The notes under the pieces: model-generated
Databases searched by the model: none
Told to the model about the DNA's origin: nothing
What the model saw: the letters and a program-made list of their open reading frames with translations, nothing else
DNA from: Oscillospiraceae bacterium
GTDB taxonomy: Bacteria > Bacillota > Clostridia > Oscillospirales > Oscillospiraceae
Direction: 5' to 3'
DNA: 5,017 nt
NCBI GenBank assembly: GCA_016296045.1
Contig: JAEDKB010000142.1
Span: 1-5,017 of the forward strand
Program-made: the position numbers and the translations under genes
In this document: one piece after another, positions 1 through 4,968 of the stretch
Layout: the number at the start of each line of letters is the position of its first letter
Position numbering within the stretch: the first letter of the stretch is position 1

Positions 1-60
1 TACTTGTGTACGCCGACGAGTGTGAGTTGCTTGTCTTTGGAGCCTTTCTCAACAATCCAT
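1..60. other. Intergenic left edge, no gene supported
   Basis: No start codon with a ribosome site and no promoter can be supported on either strand here. The plus frame stays open into the small gene at 198, but it crosses three hairpins, has no Shine-Dalgarno at its GTG at position 6, and does not look like a protein. A minus frame is also open to the window edge without a convincing start. The stretch leads directly into the hairpin cluster at 61-170 and may belong to the same intergenic element. Confidence 0.4.
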
Positions 61-92
61 CAGCGTGCCGAAAAGGGTTTTTCGACACGCTG
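61..92. repeat. Long inverted repeat (hairpin)
   Basis: The outer arms CAGCGTG (61-67) and CACGCTG (86-92) pair perfectly. After one C/A mismatch the inner arms CGAAAA (69-74) and TTTTCG (79-84) pair too, leaving a 4-nt loop. That makes about 13 bp of stem. No U-run follows on either side, so on its own it is not a classical terminator; it sits directly against the terminator at 94. It could be an RNA-stabilising 3' stem or part of a dispersed intergenic repeat. Confidence 0.7.
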
Positions 93-93
93 C

Positions 94-127
94 GGCGGCA
101 GGGATTTCTCCTTGCCGCCACTTTTTT
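94..127 (+). terminator. Rho-independent terminator (plus strand)
   Basis: An 11-bp GC-rich stem, GGCGGCAGGGA (94-104) with TCCTTGCCGCC (109-119), contains one G-T wobble, has a 4-nt loop, and is followed by six T at 122-127. It would stop plus-strand transcription entering from left of the window. On the minus strand no T-run follows, so it acts one way. Confidence 0.8.
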
Positions 128-134
128 ATACAGC

Positions 135-170
135 AAAAATGCACTGCTTGGTTTGAGCAGTGCATTTTTT
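135..170. terminator. Bidirectional Rho-independent terminator
   Basis: A perfect 14-bp stem, AAAAATGCACTGCT (135-148) with AGCAGTGCATTTTT (156-169), has a 7-nt loop. It gives a T-run on the plus strand (165-170) and, by symmetry, five T on the minus strand (135-139). On the plus strand it is the second terminator in tandem. On the minus strand it is the first convincing stop for the degV transcript, which would then run antisense across the small gene at 198-467. Confidence 0.85.
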
Positions 171-185
171 GTCTATGCTTTCAGC

Positions 186-191
186 GGAGGG
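186..191 (+). promoter_or_regulatory. Ribosome binding site of the small membrane gene
   Basis: GGAGGG lies 6 nt before the ATG at 198. The in-frame ATG at 192 abuts this site and is too close to use, so the site selects 198. It lies only 15 nt after the T-run of the preceding terminator. Confidence 0.7.
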
Positions 192-197
192 ATGCTT

Positions 198-467
198 ATG
201 GTCAAGGGCAATACACGGCAAGTCATCGTTGTCAAATCTCCCGACCCAAAGCTGTTCGAGCAAGCGATTTTCCTCTTACGGGAGGATGCGCTGGAGAAGC
301 ACGGCGTCGGTGAGCGCGAACTGTTGGAGCAGGCTCAACGCGTCGCAAACGGCTATATAACAGGCAATTCGCCCGCAAAAAAACGGCGCAGACTCCCGGC
401 ACTCGGTTGGGTTGCAATCGGCGCTGCGCCGGTCTGTCTGGCTTGGCTGATGAGCGTATTGCTGTAA
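198..467 (+). CDS. Small conserved-type protein with C-terminal membrane anchor (unknown function)
   Basis: Encodes 89 residues beginning MVKGNTRQVIVVKSPDP. Residues 1-55 look like a compact soluble domain: a beta-like stretch (RQVIVVKSPDP, 7-17), then two amphipathic helices (FEQAIFLLREDAL, 20-32, and ERELLEQAQRVANGYI, 39-54). A basic patch, KKRRR (61-65), precedes a hydrophobic segment (about 66-89) that ends the protein. This suggests a tail-anchored membrane protein with the N-terminus in the cytosol, by the positive-inside rule. The start was chosen from the GGAGGG at 186-191; a longer reading from position 6 would cross three hairpins. From memory, similar short proteins occur in Oscillospiraceae, sometimes labelled as initiation factor 2, a name nothing here supports. 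It converges on degV with a 4-nt gap, and no promoter is visible between it and the terminators upstream. Function unknown. Confidence 0.68.
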   Translation: MVKGNTRQVIVVKSPDPKLFEQAIFLLREDALEKHGVGERELLEQAQRVANGYITGNSPAKKRRRLPALGWVAIGAAPVCLAWLMSVLL

Positions 468-471
468 CCGC

Positions 472-1347
472 TCACATTTTACGCACGCCTGTATCTCCCA
501 AAAAGAACAGTGCAAGTGCGCCGGGGCCGACATGGACGCCGGTCACAGGCTCATAGCAAACCGTCAGGATCTCCCTCGGCGGTTTGTTCTTTTTCAGAAG
601 CTCCTCAAGCTTTTTCGCATCCTCGGGGCATCCTGCCTGCGCGATCGCCACGCATTGATTTTGCGGATCGGCAACCAGTGATTCATACTTTTCCACCATC
701 GCAGCAATCGCACGCTTTTTCCCACGCACTTTTCCGGTCATGACGATCTTACCGTCTTCATTTCCCTTCAGCAACGGTTTGAAATCAAGAAGCGTTCCGA
801 CAAAAGCTACCGCACCCGAAATTCGACCGCCCTTACGCAGAAAGTGCAGATCATCCACCGTAAACACCTGACACATTTGCTCGCGCATCTGCTCAACCGC
901 CTTCACTGTTTCGTCAAGACTCATGCCCGCATCGCGGCAGTCACAAGCGCGTAAAACGAGCAAGCCCTCACCGAGTGACGCTCCCAACGAATCCAGAATG
1001 CAGATTTTACGCTCCGGATATTCTTCGCGGAGCTGCTCCGCAGTGATGCACGCACTCGTATAGGTTCCGCTGATACCGGAGGACAGGGTCACGCACAGGA
1101 TGTCTCTGCCTGCCTTTAAAAGCGCCTCAAATACATCATGGAATTTTTGCGGATTGGTCTGTGAGGTCCTGACCTCCTTATTCCCCAAAGTGGCATAAAA
1201 CGCTTCCCCGTCAATCTCGTCCACGGACAGGCAGGTATGCGGCGTTCCGTCAAGGAAAAACTCCAACGGAATCGCAATGATATCCCGCTGCTCCAGGTGG
1301 GTTGCCAGAAGATTGGCTGCGGTATCTGTGATGATTGCAAAGCTCAT
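472..1347 (-). CDS. DegV family fatty-acid-binding protein
   Basis: A 291-residue protein, the usual DegV/FakB length. DegV proteins hold a long-chain fatty acid in a tunnel and present it to the DhaK-like fatty-acid kinase FakA, giving acyl-phosphate for membrane phospholipid synthesis. Hallmarks in order: N-terminal strand with ITDTAAN (6-12), TSQTNP (61-66) where the conserved Thr-Ser pair contacts the carboxylate, SSGISGTY (89-96), DSLGASLGEG (119-128), LRKGGRIS (170-177) and the C-terminal VHVGPGALALFF (271-282). Which fatty acid it prefers cannot be read from sequence. No membrane segment or signal peptide is seen; it should be cytosolic. The ATG is preceded by GGGAGA with 6-nt spacing and a sigma-A promoter at 1382-1410. 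It is divergent from the DUF1836 gene and convergent with the small gene. No fakA is in the window, so the partner must lie elsewhere; Firmicutes often carry several degV paralogues. Confidence 0.95.
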   Translation of the reverse strand: MSFAIITDTAANLLATHLEQRDIIAIPLEFFLDGTPHTCLSVDEIDGEAFYATLGNKEVRTSQTNPQKFHDVFEALLKAGRDILCVTLSSGISGTYTSACITAEQLREEYPERKICILDSLGASLGEGLLVLRACDCRDAGMSLDETVKAVEQMREQMCQVFTVDDLHFLRKGGRISGAVAFVGTLLDFKPLLKGNEDGKIVMTGKVRGKKRAIAAMVEKYESLVADPQNQCVAIAQAGCPEDAKKLEELLKKNKPPREILTVCYEPVTGVHVGPGALALFFLGDTGVRKM

Positions 1348-1381
1348 AATGTATCTCCCATATAATCTAATATGCTATATT

Positions 1382-1410
1382 ATAATAGCAAATATAAAGC
1401 ACTATGTCAA
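1382..1410 (-). promoter_or_regulatory. Sigma-A promoter of degV
   Basis: Read on the minus strand: TTGACA (1405-1410), a 17-nt spacer, then TATTAT (1382-1387). An alternative TATAAT overlaps it three bases further on with a 20-nt spacer. It points at degV and leaves a leader of roughly 25-30 nt before the ATG at 1347. The -35 overlaps one copy of the GTCAATA direct repeat. Confidence 0.8.
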
Positions 1411-1427
1411 TATGATTTTAGTCAATA
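1406..1427. repeat. Direct repeat GTCAATA x2, candidate operator
   Basis: GTCAATA occurs at 1406-1412 and again at 1421-1427, 15 bp apart, each followed within a few bases by ATGATT. The first copy overlaps the degV -35 element; the second lies just upstream of the -35 of the divergent DUF1836 gene. The position suits a regulator controlling both promoters, possibly the DUF1836 protein itself. AT-rich DNA makes short repeats common, so this is tentative. Confidence 0.35.
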
Positions 1428-1434
1428 ATTATGA

Positions 1435-1463
1435 TTGCAAAAACAAGATGTTTGTGCTAAAAT
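1435..1463 (+). promoter_or_regulatory. Sigma-A promoter of the DUF1836 gene
   Basis: TTGCAA (1435-1440), a 17-nt spacer and TAAAAT (1458-1463), with TG one base before the -10 (1455-1456), an extended -10. Transcription should start near 1470, giving a leader of about 17 nt that contains the ribosome site GAGGGGG (1472-1478). Confidence 0.72.
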
Positions 1464-1486
1464 CACATAGAGAGGGGGATTTCATT

Positions 1487-2080
1487 ATGACAGAAAACAT
1501 TGGTCTTGTTGCCGGCAAGCTCCGCAGATGGGAAACCTATCTGGATGACTTCAAGCTGCCCACATGGAACGAGATTCCCGACATCGGGCTGTTTATGGAT
1601 CAGGTCATCACACTTCTGACGCAGTATTTAGACTATCTTCCGCCGGAGCTAAAGGAGGATAGCTGCATCACCCCTGCCGCTATAAACAATTATGTCCGTA
1701 TGAAGATCATGCCGGAACCGAAAAAGAAGCGCTACTACCGCCTGCACATCGCCTATCTGCTTATGATCTGCACGATGAAGCAGACGCTGAGCATTGCGGT
1801 TTTACGAAAGATGATTCCCGTTGGAGTCTCAGCGGAGGAGTTTGAGCCGATCTACAGTGCTTATTCTCATCGCCACCGTGAAACTGCACAGTACTTTATC
1901 CGTCAGGTGCATGACGCTGCCGACTCCATCCTGCATAACGAAGATGCACCACCGCAGGATATCAAAGATTTAATTTTCTCCATGACGATCATCTCCGGCT
2001 TCTCGCAGCTATTGGCAGAAAAGTTGATTCTTTTGGAACCTCCGGAGCAAACGGAAGAACAATGTGCTCAGGAAACATAA
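1487..2080 (+). CDS. DUF1836 domain protein, putative DNA-binding regulator
   Basis: A 197-residue protein matching the DUF1836 family. Typical features are LPTWNEIPDIGLFMDQV (24-40), ITPAAINNYVRMKIMPEP (61-78) and KKKRYYRLHIAYLLMICTMKQTLSI (79-103). The NNYV segment followed by a basic KKKRYY stretch resembles a MerR-like winged helix-turn-helix, so DNA binding is likely. As I recall, B. subtilis YkrK, a repressor of the htpX protease gene, belongs to this family. The remainder (about 110-180) is predicted helical and could dimerise or bind a ligand; the tail is Glu/Gln-rich. The start was chosen from the ATG at 1487, 8 nt after GAGGGGG and downstream of a good promoter. The open frame reaches back to 1277, but that would run through degV and both promoters. 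It is divergent from degV, so control of degV and of itself is a reasonable inference. Target and ligand unknown. Confidence 0.88.
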   Translation: MTENIGLVAGKLRRWETYLDDFKLPTWNEIPDIGLFMDQVITLLTQYLDYLPPELKEDSCITPAAINNYVRMKIMPEPKKKRYYRLHIAYLLMICTMKQTLSIAVLRKMIPVGVSAEEFEPIYSAYSHRHRETAQYFIRQVHDAADSILHNEDAPPQDIKDLIFSMTIISGFSQLLAEKLILLEPPEQTEEQCAQET

Positions 2081-2105
2081 AAAAACAGAACAAACACAAT
2101 GTAAG

Positions 2106-2143
2106 AAAAACGGTGCAGCCTCGCGTGAAAGGCTGCACCGTTT
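2106..2143. terminator. Bidirectional terminator between convergent genes
   Basis: A 13-bp stem, AAACGGTGCAGCC (2108-2120) with GGCTGCACCGTTT (2131-2143), has a 10-nt loop. On the minus strand the stem runs into five T (2106-2110), a good stop for the methyltransferase operon. On the plus strand it is followed by TTTCTGTTCTTTT, a weaker T-rich tail, about 27 nt after the DUF1836 stop. It separates the two converging transcripts. Confidence 0.85.
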
Positions 2144-2176
2144 CTGTTCTTTTGGTATTATTCGCGCTTTATTTTC

Positions 2177-2920
2177 TTAAAAAACAGGAAATAAATCAGT
2201 AGTGCATTTCTTTCTCAGCACGATTGCGATAAAATTCAGGTATTTTCCGCCGCCGGCTTCCATGGATTTTCTGTCGCCAACGGCATATTCATTATCCTGC
2301 TTTAACCAATCCGCCCATACTTCTTCATTGCTTTCCATTTCTTTCACAGAAATAACCTCAGCGTTTCGGGATTTGTTGACCATTTCCGTCCAGTATTCCG
2401 TATCGTGCATATATGCAAGCTGTTCCGGTGTCCATGAGAGTAACAACTCTTGCGGCAGATGATCGTGACAATCCTTTTTCATGCCCGGGATCGCAATATA
2501 AATATATCCCCCGCTTTTAACGAAAGGCAAGAGCTTTTCGTCAAGATAACGCTCGTCCCTGCCGAAATAATTGTAGGAGTCAACACTGACAACCGCATCA
2601 AAAAAGCATTTTTCAAACGGCAGGTTTTCCGCATCGGCCTTGACCGGAATGATCTGTTCTTCACTCAATCCCATGGCATCAAAGAATTTTCGATTTTCCT
2701 CCGGATCACTCCACAAGTCGGCAGCATATACGGTAAAGCCATATTCTTTTGCAAGAAACACACTGGTTAAGCCTTGGCCGCTTCCTAAGTCACAAACAAC
2801 GCTTCCCTCCGGAATTGAGTGATCGATCAGCAGCTCCTCCTCCAGTTTCACAGGATTGGGCCCCATGATTTTTGCTTGCAATTCAGGGGTATTGTATTTT
2901 TCACTTTTGAAATATTTCAT
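2177..2920 (-). CDS. Class I SAM-dependent methyltransferase (substrate unknown)
   Basis: A 247-residue protein with a complete Rossmann methyltransferase core. Motif I is VVCDLGSGQG (41-50), the SAM-binding glycine loop; VYAADLW (64-70) supplies the acidic residue at the end of strand 2 expected to bind the ribose; ADAENLPF (95-102) flanks the adenine; FDAVVSVDSYNYFG (107-120) is motif IV; and LLPFVKSGGYIYIAIPG (130-146) is the usual strand 5 region. The C-terminal part (about 150-230, with LSWTPEQLAYMHDTEYW) probably forms the substrate lid. It looks like a small-molecule rather than a DNA or rRNA enzyme, but the substrate cannot be named. The start is supported by AAGGAG 7-8 nt upstream. 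It lies 28 nt after the TetR gene on the same strand, with no promoter or terminator between, so the two are co-transcribed and the gene is probably induced when TetR binds its ligand. It is cytosolic, with no signal peptide. Confidence 0.9.
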   Translation of the reverse strand: MKYFKSEKYNTPELQAKIMGPNPVKLEEELLIDHSIPEGSVVCDLGSGQGLTSVFLAKEYGFTVYAADLWSDPEENRKFFDAMGLSEEQIIPVKADAENLPFEKCFFDAVVSVDSYNYFGRDERYLDEKLLPFVKSGGYIYIAIPGMKKDCHDHLPQELLLSWTPEQLAYMHDTEYWTEMVNKSRNAEVISVKEMESNEEVWADWLKQDNEYAVGDRKSMEAGGGKYLNFIAIVLRKKCTTDLFPVF

Positions 2921-2948
2921 TTGAAATCTCCTTTTCTTTTAATGATTA

Positions 2949-3551
2949 TCAAGCGGCATTGCACCGGATAAAACGGTCGATATGGTGATTTAACAGCTCA
3001 ATGCACTTTCCCCGATCATTTGACCAATCTGAAATGTTCACCAGCAAATAAAGCGGGGCATAGAACTCAACAGCAAGCTGTTTGGGATCCGCTTCTTTCA
3101 GAATTCCTTTTAAGATCATCTTTTGAAAAATCTCTTCCATGTAAGCAACCGGCCCGGCAGTAATGCAGTTACGATATAATTCCGCCATTTCCGGGTTGCG
3201 ATATTGCTCCAATGTCAGCATTTTCCGAAAATTCAATGCGAATGGATCCTCTGACCAAAAGGAAAACTGCGCTAACGTAAAGCGCTTGATGCAATCCATC
3301 GATGCATTTTCATAGGCAATCGTTCCATCTCCCGTCGGAACCTTGTATTCCAGTGATCTCTGGGCATCAATTTCATACATTCTCTCAACAATGCTGTCAA
3401 AAATATCTCGTTTGTTCTTGTAATGCTTATACAGCGCGCCTTTGGTTATGCCAAGTTCCCCTGCAATCGAACGGACTGAAACTGCTTCATAGCCATCCTT
3501 TGCAAACAAGCGGAGTGCCGTCATTAAAATATTTTCTTTGGTGTCATTCAT
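2949..3551 (-). CDS. TetR/AcrR family transcriptional regulator
   Basis: A 200-residue protein with the classic N-terminal TetR helix-turn-helix. ENILMTALRLFAKDGYEAVSV (6-26) is followed by RSIAGELGITKGALYKHYKNKRDIF (27-51), where ITKGALYKHY is the recognition helix and KNKRDIF starts helix 4. Residues 52-200 form the variable helical ligand-binding and dimerisation domain; its inducer cannot be predicted. The start at 3551 was chosen because GGAGG lies 8 nt upstream and the HTH then begins at the usual place. The frame stays open to 3650, but that would translate the promoter, operators and a terminator. It is the first gene of an operon with the methyltransferase. Two palindromes lie within its own promoter, so autorepression is very likely, with release by a small molecule that the methyltransferase might modify. 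Sampled GC in this gene is about 35-45%, lower than in tyrS and degV. Confidence 0.93.
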   Translation of the reverse strand: MNDTKENILMTALRLFAKDGYEAVSVRSIAGELGITKGALYKHYKNKRDIFDSIVERMYEIDAQRSLEYKVPTGDGTIAYENASMDCIKRFTLAQFSFWSEDPFALNFRKMLTLEQYRNPEMAELYRNCITAGPVAYMEEIFQKMILKGILKEADPKQLAVEFYAPLYLLVNISDWSNDRGKCIELLNHHIDRFIRCNAA

Positions 3552-3559
3552 TTTATCAT

Positions 3560-3564
3560 CCTCC
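3560..3564 (-). promoter_or_regulatory. Ribosome binding site fixing the tetR start
   Basis: GGAGG on the minus strand lies 8 nt before the ATG at 3549-3551. It decides against upstream in-frame starts as far as 3650. The ATG ending at 3559 is out of frame. Confidence 0.8.
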
Positions 3565-3568
3565 GGAA

Positions 3569-3584
3569 GTAAACGACCGTTTAC
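3569..3584. promoter_or_regulatory. TetR operator O2 (over transcription start)
   Basis: The 16-bp palindrome GTAAACGACCGTTTAC has perfect 7-bp arms around a 2-bp centre. It begins just after the -10 of the tetR promoter and covers the expected start near 3579. It shares GTAAAC-N4-GTTTAC with the second site, 23 bp centre to centre. The size and symmetry are typical of TetR dimer sites. Confidence 0.8.
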
Positions 3585-3585
3585 C

Positions 3586-3614
3586 ATTATAGTAAACAAT
3601 CGTTTACTTGTCAA
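3586..3614 (-). promoter_or_regulatory. Consensus sigma-A promoter of the tetR-methyltransferase operon
   Basis: On the minus strand: TTGACA (3609-3614), exactly 17 nt, then TATAAT (3586-3591), both hexamers a full consensus match. Predicted start near 3579, leader of about 28 nt. A promoter this strong needs a repressor to be silent, which fits the operators lying inside and just after it. Confidence 0.9.
3592..3607. promoter_or_regulatory. TetR operator O1 (in the -35/-10 spacer)
   Basis: GTAAACAATCGTTTAC has perfect 6-bp arms, GTAAAC and GTTTAC, with a 4-nt centre. It occupies 16 of the 17 spacer positions between the two promoter hexamers, so a bound dimer would block RNA polymerase directly. 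It matches O2 in both arms. Confidence 0.82.
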
Positions 3615-3624
3615 TAGGGATAAC

Positions 3625-3673
3625 AAAAAAGAAACCGGCGCAAAAAGCATTTTCGCTTTTTGCGCCGGTTTTT
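3625..3673. terminator. Bidirectional terminator downstream of tyrS
   Basis: A perfect 17-bp stem (3632-3648 with 3655-3671, core CCGGCGCAAAAAGC) has a 6-nt loop. On the minus strand it is followed by TTTCTTTTTT, ending the tyrS transcript about 75 nt past its stop codon. On the plus strand five T (3669-3673) follow. It isolates tyrS from the tetR promoter, whose -35 begins only about 10 bp beyond the T-run. The stretch 3674-3744 between the stem and the tyrS stop holds only a short 5-bp inverted repeat of no clear meaning. Confidence 0.9.
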
Positions 3674-3744
3674 ACCTCTGCATGCATCCGGTAACGGATT
3701 TGATCGTTCTTTTCAAATGGTCTTCAGCAATTTCCGTCCTGTTT

Positions 3745-4968
3745 TTATGCCAAAACGGCTTTATGGTAGACCTTTTTGCCTTTCCGAAGCTTCACACCCG
3801 CTTGAAGCTGCTCCGCGGTAAAGGAAACATCAATGGAGGCTACCTTTTCATCATTTGCAAACACGCCGCCCTGCTGAACCAGTCGTCTGGCCTCGGACTT
3901 AGACGGTGCAAGCTTACAAGCAAGCATCAGGTCAAGAATTGCAATCTTTCCGTCAGTAAGCTGATCCGCAGAAAGCTCCGTTGTCGGCATATTGGAATCG
4001 TCTGCGCCGCCTGCAAACAAGGCTCTGGCCGCAGCACGCGCTTTTTCTGCCTCTTCATCGCCATGCACCAGCTTGGTCAGCTCGTAGGCGAGAATTTCCT
4101 TTGCTTTATTCAGGTCGCTGCCTTCCCACTTGTCCATCTCATCGATCTGTTCAAGCGGCAGGAAGGTCAGCATGCGGATGCACTTCATAACATCCTCATC
4201 GGCAACATTACGCCAATACTGGAAGAAATCAAAGGGGCTGGTCTTGTTCGGGTCGAGCCAAACGGCACCCTTTGCCGTCTTGCCCATTTTCTTTCCTTCG
4301 GAGTTGAGCAAAAGCGTAATTGTCATCGCATGTGCGTCCTTGCCCAGCTTGCGGCGGATCAGCTCCGTACCGCCGAGCATATTGCTCCACTGGTCATTGC
4401 CGCCAAACTGCATATTGCAGCCGTAATGCTGGAACAGGTAGTAGAAATCATACGACTGCATGATCATATAATTGAATTCAAGGAAGCTCAGTCCCTTTTC
4501 CATGCGCTGCTTGTAGCACTCGGCGCGAAGCATATTATTGACCGAGAAACAGGCGCCAACGTCGCGCAGCACCTCGATATAGTTGAGGTCAAGCAGCCAA
4601 TCCGCGTTGTTGACCATCTGCGCCTTTCCCTCTCCGAATTCAATGAAACGCTCCATCTGCTTTTTGAAGCAGGCACAGTTATGCTCAATCGTCTCCTTAG
4701 TCATCATCGAGCGCATATCGGTTCTGCCCGAAGGGTCACCAATCATTGCAGTACCTCCGCCGATCAGCGCAATCGGACGGTTTCCTGCCATTTGCAGGCG
4801 CTTCATCAGGCACAACGCCATAAAATGACCGACATGGAGCGAATCTGCCGTTGGATCAAAACCGATATAGAAGGTCGCCTTGCCGTTGTCGATCATCTCG
4901 CGGATCTCTTCTTCGTTTGTCACCTGCGCGATCAGGCCGCGGGCGACGAGTTCGTCATAAACTTTCAT
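3745..4968 (-). CDS. tyrS: Tyrosyl-tRNA synthetase
   Basis: Catalyses ATP-dependent charging of tRNA-Tyr with tyrosine in the cytosol; class I aminoacyl-tRNA synthetase, acting as a homodimer. The 407 residues match the usual bacterial TyrS length. Landmarks in order: [16 protein letters not shown] (33-48), with HVGH as the HIGH signature; [13 protein letters not shown] (70-82) in the nucleotide fold; YDFYYLFQ (173-180) and [10 protein letters not shown] (187-196), the tyrosine-binding region; [12 protein letters not shown] (227-238), the KMSKS-type loop in the KMGKT form normal for TyrS; and a C-terminal S4-like RNA-binding domain (about 340-405, with [20 protein letters not shown]). All catalytic landmarks are intact. 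The ATG has AAGGAG 7 nt upstream. It is transcribed alone as far as the window shows, ending at the terminator at 3625-3673. Many Firmicute tyrS genes have a T-box leader; only 49 nt upstream are visible, too few to tell. Confidence 0.98.
   Translation of the reverse strand: MKVYDELVARGLIAQVTNEEEIREMIDNGKATFYIGFDPTADSLHVGHFMALCLMKRLQMAGNRPIALIGGGTAMIGDPSGRTDMRSMMTKETIEHNCACFKKQMERFIEFGEGKAQMVNNADWLLDLNYIEVLRDVGACFSVNNMLRAECYKQRMEKGLSFLEFNYMIMQSYDFYYLFQHYGCNMQFGGNDQWSNMLGGTELIRRKLGKDAHAMTITLLLNSEGKKMGKTAKGAVWLDPNKTSPFDFFQYWRNVADEDVMKCIRMLTFLPLEQIDEMDKWEGSDLNKAKEILAYELTKLVHGDEEAEKARAAARALFAGGADDSNMPTTELSADQLTDGKIAILDLMLACKLAPSKSEARRLVQQGGVFANDEKVASIDVSFTAEQLQAGVKLRKGKKVYHKAVLA

Noticed and set aside
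1..93. Open minus-strand frame running off the left edge
   Set aside because: No ribosome site or convincing start, it runs through the 61-92 hairpin, and the translation is of low complexity and does not resemble a known family.
6..197. Upstream extension of the small membrane gene to a GTG at position 6
   Set aside because: It crosses three strong hairpins including two terminators, has no ribosome site, and the better start at 198 has a well-spaced GGAGGG.
377..431. Possible degV terminator inside the small gene: seven T on the minus strand (377-383) after GCGCCG
   Set aside because: The only pairing arm is about 36 nt away (426-431) and gives a 6-bp stem with a very large loop, so it is not a credible terminator.
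1277..1486. Longer DUF1836 protein starting at 1277
   Set aside because: It would overlap the degV coding sequence and both promoters; the added residues do not resemble the family, and 1487 has a good ribosome site.
2202..2822. Open plus-strand frames opposite the methyltransferase
   Set aside because: They overlap a gene with clear SAM-binding motifs and have no ribosome site, promoter or domain signal of their own.
3552..3650. Longer TetR protein starting at 3650
   Set aside because: The extra 33 codons would be the promoter, both operators and half of the tyrS terminator; the start at 3551 has GGAGG.
3686..3699. Small inverted repeat ATCCG-GTAA-CGGAT after tyrS
   Set aside because: The stem is only 5 bp with no T-run, and a strong terminator follows, so it is likely chance.
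3981..4828. Several open frames on the strand opposite tyrS, and one minus-strand frame overlapping it
   Set aside because: They are shadow frames of a well-identified gene, without ribosome sites or recognisable protein features.
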